DNA of 32,115 nucleotides from Rariglobus sp. (lineage in GTDB: Bacteria; Verrucomicrobiota; Verrucomicrobiia; Opitutales; Opitutaceae): contig JAQSWS010000047.1 of assembly GCA_029266495.1 (NCBI GenBank), positions 1 to 32,115 of the forward strand. The letters are read 5' to 3'. Under the pieces are notes generated by a model. It was not told the origin of the DNA. It worked only from the letters and a program-made list of their open reading frames with translations, and did not search any database. A program made the position numbers and the translations under genes. Shown one piece after another: positions 23,801 through 31,286 of the stretch; within the stretch, counting starts at the first letter, position 1; each line of letters starts with the position of its first letter.

Positions 23801-26800
23801 ACGCCTCCTTGACACCACCGACCTCACGATCGCTTCCGGCGCAACCCTCGTCCTCGGCGGTGCCGAAAAGATCGGCACCCTCGACGGAGCCGGCAGCCTC
23901 CAGAACAACGGCGGGCGCCTTACCGCCGACGACGGCTCGTTCTCCGGCGTCCTTTCCGGCACCGGCGGTCTCACCAAAGTCTCCGACGGCAAGCTCACCC
24001 TCACCGGCGCGAACACTTACACCGGCTCCACTCAGATCGACGCCGGCACGGTTGAACTCTCCGGTTCCGGCAGCCTTGTCAGTGACACCGTCAACATCGA
24101 GTCCGGCGCGACCCTCGACAACCTCAACGGCGGCCTTGCCTCCAATGCCACCGTCAACAATGACGGCACGCTCAACATTGCCGAGGCTGACGACACCATC
24201 GCCACGCTGAACAACACCGGCACGGTCAACGGCACCGCCACCCTCACCGCCACGACCTATAACCTCAACGAGGGCTCCGAGATCAACGCGAACCTCGGCA
24301 CCGGCACGGTCAACGCCAACGGCGCGGTCGCCCTCAACGGCACGAGCAACGCCGAAACCGTCAATATCCAGACGGGCACGACCACGCTCGGCTCCGCCGA
24401 ACGTCTCCGTGAGGACACCGATCTCACCGTCTCCAGCGGCGCGATCCTCGTCCTCGGTGGCAACGAAAAGATCGGCACCTTCGACGGTGCCGGCACCACC
24501 GCCCTCGGCGAGCACCAGCTCACCGTCGACGACGGCACCTATTCCGGCGTCGTCACCGGCACCGGCGGCATCGACAAGGTTTCCTCCGGCACCCTCGTCC
24601 TCTCCGGCGACAGCACTTATACCGGCTCGACCAACGTCAACGCAGGCACGCTGACCCTCACCGGCACCCTCGAGTCCCTTGAGGTCAATGTCGCCGCCGA
24701 CACCACCTTCAACAACATGAACGGTGGCCTCGCCCAAGGCGCGACGCTCAACAACGACGGCACCACCGTCCTGGATGCCGATGACACCATCACCACCCTC
24801 AACAACACCGGCACCCTCGACGGAGCGCCCAACACCCTCACCGCCGAAACCTATAACCTGAACGACGGCTCCGTCATCAACGCCAACCTCGGCACCGGCG
24901 TGGTCAACGCCAACGGCGCGGTCGCCCTCAACGGCACCAGCAATGCCGAGACGGTCAATATCCAGACCGGCACGACCACGCTCGGCTCCACCGAACGTCT
25001 CCGTGACGACACTGACCTCACCATCTCCGCCGATGCGACCCTCGTGCTCGGCGGCGACGAGAAGATCGGCACTCTCGAAGGCTTCGGTTCCCTCCAGAAC
25101 GCCGGCGGTCTCCTCACCGTCGACGACGGCGAATTCTCCGGTGTGATCTCCGGCACCGGTGGCCTTACCAAGGTTTCCGGCGGCGAACTCGTTCTCTCTG
25201 GCGCCAACACCTACACGGGTTCCACCGTGATCAATGCGGGCAGCCTTTACCTCGATGGCAGCCTGGTGAGCAACGTGGTCACCGTCGATGCCGACGCCGA
25301 GCTTTACGACATCTTCGGCGGGCTCGCCGACGACACCGTGCTCACCGTCAACGGTTACGCCTTGCTGGCCGCCAACGACGCGGTCGACACGCTCAACGGC
25401 TCCGGCGAAGTCGAACTCGTCATGCCGAAGAAGTCCGAGATCAAAATGCCCGTCAAACCCACCTCCGCCCGTCTCACCGTCAACCAAGGCTACTTCGAGG
25501 GCGTGATCTCCGGCACCGGCGGCCTCACCAAGGTCTCCAGCGGCAACCTCCTCCTCTCCGGCGCCAATACCTACACGGGTTCGACCCGCATCGATGAAGG
25601 CGCCGTCGATCTCGAGGGCAGCCTCGTGAGCAACGTCGTCACCGTCGCCGCGCCCGCGGAACTCTACGTCTACGACGGCGGCCTCGCTTCTGACACGACT
25701 CTCACGGTCGACGGCTTCGCCTCCTTCGCCGGAGACGATGCCATCGCCACCCTGAATGGCTCCGGCGAGGTCGAGCTTCATTCCAAAAAGAAGGGGATGG
25801 CCTCCACCCGCCTCACGGTCGACAACGGCGAATTCTCCGGCGTGATCTCCGGCTCCGGCGGCCTCACCAAGGTCTCCGATGGCGAACTTGTCCTCTCCGG
25901 CGCCAACACCTACATCGGCTCGACCGAGATCGACGCCGGCAAGATCACGCTTACCGGCAGCCTCGGATCCCTGAAAGTCAACGTCGCCTCCGGCGCGACC
26001 CTCTCCTCGACCACGGCCGGCCTTTCCGCCGACGCCATGCTGACCAACGCGGGCACGGTCGACCTCGGTGACGCCGACGACACCGTCGCCACCTTCAACA
26101 GCACCGGCGAGCTCAACGGCACCGCCACCCTTACCGCGGAGATCTACAATCTCGAAGGCGGTTCGGTCATCAACGCCAACCTGGGTGCGGGCACGCTCAA
26201 CGTCACCAATGGCACCACCGTCCTCGCCGGCACCAGTGCGGCCGAGAGCGTCAACATCGAGTTCGGCGGCACGCTCACCCTCAACCTGGCCGAGCGCCTG
26301 ATCGACACCGCCGCCGTTTACGTCGCCGGCACGCTCAACCTCAGCGGTGGCAACGAGACCATCAAGCTCCTCACCGGTGACGGCACGATCAACATCAACA
26401 CCTACAAGCTCACCGTGACCCACGGCGGCGCCTTCACCGGCACGCTCAACGCCTCCAGCCTCGTGAGCGACGGCGGCGACCTGGTTCTCGACGGCGGCAC
26501 CACCACCAACGAGTCCACCACCGTGAGCAACGGCGGCAGCCTCGAGGTCACCAATGGCGGCACGCTCAACAGCACCGACGGCATCACGGTCGAGGAGGAC
26601 TCCGACCTCGTCGTCGACAGCACCGGCACCGTCAACACCACCACGATCACGGTGCAGGCCGACGGCCAGCTCACGCTGAACACCGGCTACACCCTGAGCT
26701 ACGACACGCTCACCGGCGACGGCTTCGTCGAGACCAACGGCGGCACCTTCACCAATGCCGGCGGCTCCACCGTGAAGGGCTTCCTCACGTTCTCGGATGA

Positions 26801-28292
26801 CTTCACCAACAACGGCACCTTCGCCCCCGGCAACTCGCCCGGCGTGACCGTCATCGCCGGCAACTACATCGAGGCCGGCACGCTTGAGTCCGAGTTCGAA
26901 AACACCACGCCCATCACCGGTCACGACCAGGTCCGCGTCGGCGGCACCGTCACGATCTCGCCGGGCGCCACGCTCGTCGTGCAGACCTTTAACGGCGCGC
27001 TCCCCGCTCGCGGCGATGTCTTCCAGATCATCTCCGACCTCGCCGGTGGCGCCAAGGTCATCAACGGCACCTTCGACGCGGTTCTCTTCGACGTCGACGG
27101 CGACGCCGGTCCGGGCGCCGCGGTCAACAGCGCCGCCGTGGTCTTCGACGTGGCCACCGGCCGCCTCATCGCCACCGGCCTGAACACCCCCGGCAGCACC
27201 TTCGCCGATCTCGGTGCGAACGGCAACCAGGGTGCCGCTGCCACCGCGATCTTCGGTGTGGCCCAAAACCTCGTTGGATCCAACCAGGTCGACACCTCGC
27301 TGGTCAGCGGCCCCGGCTTCTTCGCCAACCAGCTCATCGACGCGACCGGCAGCCCGCAAGCCGACCTCGCCCGTTACACGCCTGACTACTACGGCGCGCT
27401 GGCCGACTACGCCTTCACCGGCGACCGTGCCCTCGCCCGTCGCGTGCAGGATCGCGTGTCGGTCACCTCCGATCTCTCCGGTTCCGGATCCGCCCGCGGC
27501 GGCGCTTTCGCCGGCATGATCGACACCAACGCCGACACGGCCGACAACGCCACCGTCGATCGCACCGATTATTTCGCGGGCGGCGACTTCGTGGTGGTCC
27601 CCGGTTTCAAGGCCGGTGTGGTCGTCTCGACGCACGAGGGCGACATCAGCGCTCCGCTCGGCACGGCCGAGGCCGACGGCATCGGCGGCCTGGTCTACGC
27701 CCGTTACGCCCTGAGCTCGAAGCTCACCGCCTTCGGCACCCTCGGGTATTCAACCCAGGACTACGATCTGCGCCGTTCGACGGTGAACGGCACGGTGACC
27801 GGTTCGACGGATGCCACCTCCTTCACCGGCAGCGCCGGCGTGCAGCACCAGGGCTGGACCAAGGGCCGCCTCTCGGTCGCCCCGCGTCTTGCGCTGGTTT
27901 ACTCGCAGTCCTCGGTTGACGGTTTCACCGAAACCGGCGCGATCGACGCGCTCGAGAACGACGGCTATGATTCCACGCTCATCACCGGTGAAGCCGGCGT
28001 GTCCGCCCTGTGGTCGGCCCCGGTTCTCGGTCGCATGTTCAACGTCGAACTCAACCTCGGCCTTGAGCAGGTGCTGGTGGACGACAACGACAACCTCGAC
28101 GTCCGCGTCGCCAGCACCCCGGCGATCGCCTACCCGGTCAAGTTCGCCGACGACGCCTCCACTCGCGTCACCTACGGCCTGAATGTCGGCTACAACGTCT
28201 TCAAGCAGGCGACGGTGTATGCCGGCTATGAAGGCCGCACGGGTGACGGCTCCAGCCACTACATCAACCTCGGCGTCCGCGTCGGCTTCTAA
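20844..28292 (+). CDS. Giant autotransporter with PATR-type repeats and Gly-rich domain
   Basis: 2482 residues. Signal peptide 1-29 (cleavage near VWA|AD). Residues about 75-340 are extremely Gly-rich (GGxGGxGG runs). Two loops, DNDSNPATAD (367-376) and DHDSNAGTPD (395-404), resemble Ca-binding loops. From about 750 the passenger is built of autotransporter-associated beta repeats carrying LxLSGANTYTGST-(x)3-AG, predicting a long beta-helix; six larger modules occupy 852-1879. The C-terminal part (about 2190-2482) is a beta-barrel of the autotransporter type (starting near YYGALADYAFTGDRALARRVQDR) ending in Phe (GVRVGF), as outer-membrane proteins do. It is a type V secreted surface protein, likely an adhesin or matrix component. 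It is followed by a strong terminator and preceded by a divergent response regulator. No Shine-Dalgarno is visible. Confidence 0.95.
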   Translation: MTITARSLFHHRFVLSPVIALIVPALVWAADPAPGTVLTGTNTINGGGESINGNGGTGYFVKSGTLTINDATLTNFSTKGGDGSGGGAGLGGAVFVNSGATLILNNVDFGGNTATGGKGGVGDAGGSLNNLFNNGSSVSQAGSGYTPEQTSFTDIEGTTGTKGANGSFNTNGIGGAGGNGGAGGSGGDRSISLILGVTSASLDLAAVISELVAASSNPFTANVAIGLGAQVASAGINLGNAVAALAYFDQSLADGQIGLGGTGASGGDGGLGGFGYGGGTGGDGGSGGTGGSNWGGSAYKGGAAGGDAGDGGSGGIGGFGAGGGRGGDGGTGGGGAGVTATAGSPAVPAVTHEQIVPAVYSKGYYIDNDSNPATADVFVELEGSLSAAITPYSFDHDSNAGTPDVTVQTKITSPETSITIIDTPAQPAIAASAGGQRPNGKTGSGGDGGEGGFGAGQGAGGAGSTAKSDGGNGGNGYGGAIFVRDDATLIIQGNATFGGNNVRGGSGEKGDSDTTAGLSGIAVGSDIYMMTGSTVVLDAGEGNVITFRSSATGSIADDSAASMVPAGGTSAIASGEGAGLTVQSGLVIFEGANFYSGQTKIAGGVLQAIDGEGIYVDSNINLAGGVFQSNGDFIRYVGTGPTQIQWTGSGGFAAVDGDLTVSLNHGLSQAAATQTWASGSFVTNGSALLFGSTSATDKVTFVNNINLNNGNRTILVKANEDNSDHAILTGVLSNGSLTVGNADNTGVLILKGVNTYAGGTTVNGGSLVLEGNGKLNANGNVTVNAGGTFDISQTGDQSVGDLGGASGGVINLGDNVLTVNQGGNTTFAGALNDGGIAGGTGAGLTKNGAGELTLSGTNGYTGTTQVNAGTLKVTGSLGSRTVNVATGATLNDVNSGLHSEAALTNAGTTTLGANDTVASYVSNAGTLNGAGKTLTAATYALNNNSTVDANLGAGAVTANGTVALNGTSAATTVTVETGTTTLGSAERLLDTTDLTIASGATLVLGGAEKIGTLDGAGSLQNNGGRLTADDGSFSGVLSGTGGLTKVSDGKLTLTGANTYTGSTQIDAGTVELSGSGSLVSDTVNIESGATLDNLNGGLASNATVNNDGTLNIAEADDTIATLNNTGTVNGTATLTATTYNLNEGSEINANLGTGTVNANGAVALNGTSNAETVNIQTGTTTLGSAERLREDTDLTVSSGAILVLGGNEKIGTFDGAGTTALGEHQLTVDDGTYSGVVTGTGGIDKVSSGTLVLSGDSTYTGSTNVNAGTLTLTGTLESLEVNVAADTTFNNMNGGLAQGATLNNDGTTVLDADDTITTLNNTGTLDGAPNTLTAETYNLNDGSVINANLGTGVVNANGAVALNGTSNAETVNIQTGTTTLGSTERLRDDTDLTISADATLVLGGDEKIGTLEGFGSLQNAGGLLTVDDGEFSGVISGTGGLTKVSGGELVLSGANTYTGSTVINAGSLYLDGSLVSNVVTVDADAELYDIFGGLADDTVLTVNGYALLAANDAVDTLNGSGEVELVMPKKSEIKMPVKPTSARLTVNQGYFEGVISGTGGLTKVSSGNLLLSGANTYTGSTRIDEGAVDLEGSLVSNVVTVAAPAELYVYDGGLASDTTLTVDGFASFAGDDAIATLNGSGEVELHSKKKGMASTRLTVDNGEFSGVISGSGGLTKVSDGELVLSGANTYIGSTEIDAGKITLTGSLGSLKVNVASGATLSSTTAGLSADAMLTNAGTVDLGDADDTVATFNSTGELNGTATLTAEIYNLEGGSVINANLGAGTLNVTNGTTVLAGTSAAESVNIEFGGTLTLNLAERLIDTAAVYVAGTLNLSGGNETIKLLTGDGTININTYKLTVTHGGAFTGTLNASSLVSDGGDLVLDGGTTTNESTTVSNGGSLEVTNGGTLNSTDGITVEEDSDLVVDSTGTVNTTTITVQADGQLTLNTGYTLSYDTLTGDGFVETNGGTFTNAGGSTVKGFLTFSDDFTNNGTFAPGNSPGVTVIAGNYIEAGTLESEFENTTPITGHDQVRVGGTVTISPGATLVVQTFNGALPARGDVFQIISDLAGGAKVINGTFDAVLFDVDGDAGPGAAVNSAAVVFDVATGRLIATGLNTPGSTFADLGANGNQGAAATAIFGVAQNLVGSNQVDTSLVSGPGFFANQLIDATGSPQADLARYTPDYYGALADYAFTGDRALARRVQDRVSVTSDLSGSGSARGGAFAGMIDTNADTADNATVDRTDYFAGGDFVVVPGFKAGVVVSTHEGDISAPLGTAEADGIGGLVYARYALSSKLTAFGTLGYSTQDYDLRRSTVNGTVTGSTDATSFTGSAGVQHQGWTKGRLSVAPRLALVYSQSSVDGFTETGAIDALENDGYDSTLITGEAGVSALWSAPVLGRMFNVELNLGLEQVLVDDNDNLDVRVASTPAIAYPVKFADDASTRVTYGLNVGYNVFKQATVYAGYEGRTGDGSSHYINLGVRVGF
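23397..26480 (+). repeat. Six tandem modules in the autotransporter passenger (four long, two short)
   Basis: Measured from each L-x-L-S/T-G opening, modules start at 23397, 23994, 24594, 25188, 25548 and 25887, giving 199, 200, 198, 120, 113 and about 198 residues. Long modules contain a second half with YNLN-x-GS-x-INANLG, NGTS-x-A-x-x-VNI and LVLGG-x-EKIGT. The two short ones lack it and instead have a Lys-rich insert (PKKSEIKMPVKPTSARLTV at about 25423-25480; SKKKGMASTRLTV at about 25780-25818). Neighbouring long modules are nearly identical in DNA over long runs, especially 24297-24430 against 24893-25026. Confidence 0.9.
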
Positions 28293-28314
28293 GCCGCACG
28301 CCGATGTTATCGCC

Positions 28315-28349
28315 AAAAAGGCGGGGTGAATTTTCACCCCGCCTTTTTT
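28315..28349. terminator. Bidirectional Rho-independent terminator
   Basis: A perfect 16-bp stem (28315-28330 with 28333-28348, core AAGGCGGGGTGAA) has A-run and T-run at its two sides. It ends transcripts of the autotransporter from the left and of the amine-oxidase-like gene from the right. Confidence 0.92.
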
Positions 28350-28405
28350 GTGCGCCGCTCTCCGGTCATTCCGCCGCCTCTTGCATTGCGGGCCGGCGAT
28401 GACCG

Positions 28406-29743
28406 CTACCCCGCCGTGTTCATCGTCACGGAGGGGGCCGGGTGTGCGGCGGCCGCGGTCCACGGGTCGCCAGCGAGGAGGAGTTCGCTGACCTGCACGG
28501 CGCTTGCGAAGGCGTCTTCATGGGAACGAAGGCCGAAGTATCCGCCCGCAAAATACGTTTCGGTGCGACCGCGGGCCTGGGCGTTGAGCTGGGGCAATTC
28601 ACGCTGGGCGCGGGCCGTGCCCAGGCTGAAGAGCGGACGCGCGTGATCGACCCGGTTGATGATCTTCGCCGGGTCGATGGCATCGGAGCCATTGATGCTC
28701 ACGATGTAGTTTTCACGGTCGGAGACGCCCTGGAGCTTGTTCATCCAATAATGGGTGATCGGGGCGAGGCGGCCGGCGGTGTCGCGGGTGAGCTGGCAAT
28801 TCCACGCGGCGCGGGCGAGCGGAGTGCGGGGGAGCACCGAGGTGTCGGTGTGAAGGGTGGCGGCGCAGGTTTGGTATTTGAATTCGGAAAGCAGCCGGAT
28901 CTCGTCGGGAGTGGGATTGACGAGCAGCCGCAGGGCCTGGTCGGCGTGGGTGGCGACGATCACCCGGTCGAACGTCTGGGCCGCACCGCCGGCGGTGATC
29001 ACGGTGACGCCGCGCGCCGGTCCATTGCGAATAATGCGCACGGCGGTGCGCCCGGTCTGGATCGCGTGTTGAAACGGCGCGATGAGCCGGTCGCGATATT
29101 CACGGGAGCCACCGTCCACGGTGAGCCAGGTCTGCCGGGAGCTGGACCCGAGAAACCCATGCTCGTGAAAAAACCGCAGCAGGCCCGCGGCCGGGAAAGA
29201 CAATAGAAGCTCGGGCGGGGTGCTCCACACGGCGCTGCCCAACGGCGCGAGGTGGAGGTTGAAAAGATCTTCGCCGTAGCCGCGCCGGCGGACGTAGTCG
29301 CCGAGAGTCATTTCGACGGAGGCGGGGTCGGCGAGGGCGGCGATCGCCTCCTTGTTGAAGCGGTTGACCGCCGCGAGCAGCTTGAGGAAACGGAGGTTCA
29401 CCAGGTTCTTGCGCCGGGCGAAGAGGTGATTGAGCGAGGCGTTGTTCCATTCAAGGCCGGTGAGGTCGTCCCGCACCGCAAACGACAGGGCGGTTTTTTT
29501 CACCGGCACCTGAAGCTCGGCGAAAAGGCGCGTGAGCAGGGGGCAGGTGGCCTCGTTGCAGGCCATGAAACCGGTGTCAATGGGCACGGGACGCAAGGTG
29601 CCGGGCTCGACCGTGTCCACCGTGCGGGCGCTGCCGCCGACATGGTCATTGGCCTCAAATATCGTGAGGTCGTGATGGCGGTGGAGGAAGTGGGCGGACC
29701 CCATGCCGGCGATGCCGGTGCCGATGATCGCAAGACGTGACAT
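28406..29743 (-). CDS. FAD-dependent amine-oxidase-like oxidoreductase
   Basis: 445 residues from ATG 29743; the longer open frame upstream crosses the terminator and is not credible. The N-terminus has the Rossmann dinucleotide motif GTGIAGMGSA (8-17) and Glu30 for the ribose, then NDHVGGSART, the GG motif of the NAD(P)-binding amine oxidase superfamily. A middle part (FNLHLAPLGSAVWSTPPE, WLTVDGGSREYRDRL) and the late segment ETYFAGGYFGLRSHEDAFASAVQ, the C-terminal FAD-contact region, match proteins often encoded beside DUF1365 and cyclopropane-fatty-acid synthases. Here the neighbour is a fatty-acid desaturase, so a role in lipid modification is plausible. The substrate is not known. Confidence 0.88.
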   Translation of the reverse strand: MSRLAIIGTGIAGMGSAHFLHRHHDLTIFEANDHVGGSARTVDTVEPGTLRPVPIDTGFMACNEATCPLLTRLFAELQVPVKKTALSFAVRDDLTGLEWNNASLNHLFARRKNLVNLRFLKLLAAVNRFNKEAIAALADPASVEMTLGDYVRRRGYGEDLFNLHLAPLGSAVWSTPPELLLSFPAAGLLRFFHEHGFLGSSSRQTWLTVDGGSREYRDRLIAPFQHAIQTGRTAVRIIRNGPARGVTVITAGGAAQTFDRVIVATHADQALRLLVNPTPDEIRLLSEFKYQTCAATLHTDTSVLPRTPLARAAWNCQLTRDTAGRLAPITHYWMNKLQGVSDRENYIVSINGSDAIDPAKIINRVDHARPLFSLGTARAQRELPQLNAQARGRTETYFAGGYFGLRSHEDAFASAVQVSELLLAGDPWTAAAAHPAPSVTMNTAG

Positions 29744-29805
29744 AAAAGGCGGAAAAGAGATGCGGGGTGCGGCGGCGCTGGCGAGTGCACAGTCCGCGCT
29801 GTGAA

Positions 29806-29848
29806 TAAAAAAACAGGGTGCGCAACCTGTTACGGTCGCGCACCCTGT
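29806..29848 (-). terminator. Rho-independent terminator of the desaturase gene
   Basis: ACAGGGTGCGC (29813-29823) pairs perfectly with GCGCACCCTGT (29838-29848), and on the minus strand the stem is followed by seven T. It separates the desaturase from the amine-oxidase-like gene, which therefore needs its own promoter or readthrough. Confidence 0.88.
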
Positions 29849-29909
29849 CGGGATGCCTCGGGGCGGGTGGAACGTGGCGGGAGCGCCGCGTTTCTTGATG
29901 GAATTCCGT

Positions 29910-31115
29910 TTACTTGGCGGCGCCGTGGTCGGTGTGACCGGGCTCGGCGGTGGGGGCGGTGCGGCCGAGCTCGTGGGCGAGTTCCGTGAGATCCTTGTGG
30001 GCCGCGCTCTCGGGCTTTTGCGGGATCTGGGTATTGGCGGCGTTGACCGTGGCGACCGCGATGGCGGCGGCGGCGGGCAGGACATGACGGAGCGACGAGG
30101 CGTGTTCCGGGCGGGCCAGTGTGCTGGCCTGCGCGGCGGCGACCGAACGGGCGTGCTCGGCGCGGAGACCTTCTTCGAGCACGGATTGGGGCACGTCCTT
30201 GAGGCCCCAGATGAGGCCGGTCCAGGAAAGGATCTTGAGTCCGTAGTAAGTCGGGTCGATTTCCCACCAATAAAAACCGTTGCGCGTGGCGCTTTGATAG
30301 CGGTGGTGGTTGTTATGCCAGCCTTCGCCGAGGCAGATGATGGCCAGAATGAAGCTGTTGCGCGAATCGTCGTCGGTCTTGTAGCGGCGGTTGCCCATGA
30401 GGTGGGCCATCGAGTTGATGCAGGCGGTGCCGTGGAAGAGGGCGGTGGTGCTCACGAAGAAACCCCACACGAGCATCTGCCAGCCATTGGTGCCGAGGCC
30501 GGGGGCGAACTTCTCGAGCAGTGCGCCGAGGCCAAACATGGAGAAGGCGTAAAGAATGGGAACAACGAGATCGAAGCGGTTGAGCCAGACGAGTTCGGGG
30601 AACTTCTGAAGGTCCTTGATCTTGGAGTAGTCGGTGGGGAAGTTGCGGCGCGAAGTGATCCAGCCGATGTGCGACCAAAGGAAGCCATGGACATGCGGCG
30701 AGTGGGCGTCTTCCGGACCGTCCGAGTGCTGGTGGTGATGGCGATGGTGGTAGGCCCACCAGAGCGAGCCGCGCTGCACCGTGGTGCCGGCCCAGACCGC
30801 GAGCAGAAACTGACCGAAACGCGAGGTGCTGTAGGTCTTGTGCGAGAAATAGCGGTGGTGAATGCCGGTCACGGCAAACATGCGCACAAAATAGAGGAAC
30901 ACGGCGGCCCACGCGGCGAAGGCGCTCACGCCCACCCAGAGGATGCCCAGGCAGCCCAGATGCAGAACGACAAAGGGCATGACGCGCACCCAATCGACCT
31001 TGTCAGGTTCGTTGCGCATCTTTTCGGCGCCTTCGGGGCAGTAATCAGAATCAATCCACTGCGTCACGGCGGTGGCCGCACGGCGGAAGAAGGAGGGACG
31101 GGAGGAATCAGACAC
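29910..31115 (-). CDS. Acyl-CoA (stearoyl-type) fatty-acid desaturase
   Basis: 401 residues from GTG 31115. Three His boxes of the membrane di-iron desaturases are intact: HHRYFSH (86-92), HHRHHHQH (123-130) and HNNHH (267-271), with membrane helices between them (about 46-80, 100-118, 205-250). The family uses O2 and electrons from ferredoxin or cytochrome b5-like donors to introduce a cis double bond, usually delta-9, into acyl-CoA or lipid-bound chains. Unusually, about 85 residues after the catalytic part (from about 315) form an Ala/His/Pro-rich tail that ends in a low-complexity acidic and His stretch. No Shine-Dalgarno is seen before the GTG. Confidence 0.93.
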   Translation of the reverse strand: MSDSSRPSFFRRAATAVTQWIDSDYCPEGAEKMRNEPDKVDWVRVMPFVVLHLGCLGILWVGVSAFAAWAAVFLYFVRMFAVTGIHHRYFSHKTYSTSRFGQFLLAVWAGTTVQRGSLWWAYHHRHHHQHSDGPEDAHSPHVHGFLWSHIGWITSRRNFPTDYSKIKDLQKFPELVWLNRFDLVVPILYAFSMFGLGALLEKFAPGLGTNGWQMLVWGFFVSTTALFHGTACINSMAHLMGNRRYKTDDDSRNSFILAIICLGEGWHNNHHRYQSATRNGFYWWEIDPTYYGLKILSWTGLIWGLKDVPQSVLEEGLRAEHARSVAAAQASTLARPEHASSLRHVLPAAAAIAVATVNAANTQIPQKPESAAHKDLTELAHELGRTAPTAEPGHTDHGAAK

Positions 31116-31286
31116 AGGCGTAGTGGATTAAATGGGGGTTAAAAGGACAGGGAATGACACTTCGGCGCAAGTCGTGTTTCCTTTAAAGGCGTTACAATAA
31201 GGCGCGGGTTTTCCGTCTTCTTTGCAAACCGGGCGCCGAAGCTGACGGCTTGCTCAACGGGTTGCGGATGCCTCTACTCCGCGCGC

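Noticed and set aside
23397-26480. Regular repeats that could suggest a CRISPR array
   Set aside because: The repeats are coding, about 340-600 bp long and in frame; there are no short spacers.
21873-27635. A 1920-codon open frame antisense to the autotransporter
   Set aside because: It is composed of Gly/Glu/Val/Arg low complexity created by the codon bias and repeats of the real gene, has no domain, and the sense frame has signal peptide, PATR repeats and barrel.
29744-30085. N-terminal extension of the amine-oxidase-like protein to 30085
   Set aside because: It would translate a terminator hairpin and antisense desaturase sequence, and places the Rossmann motif far from the start.
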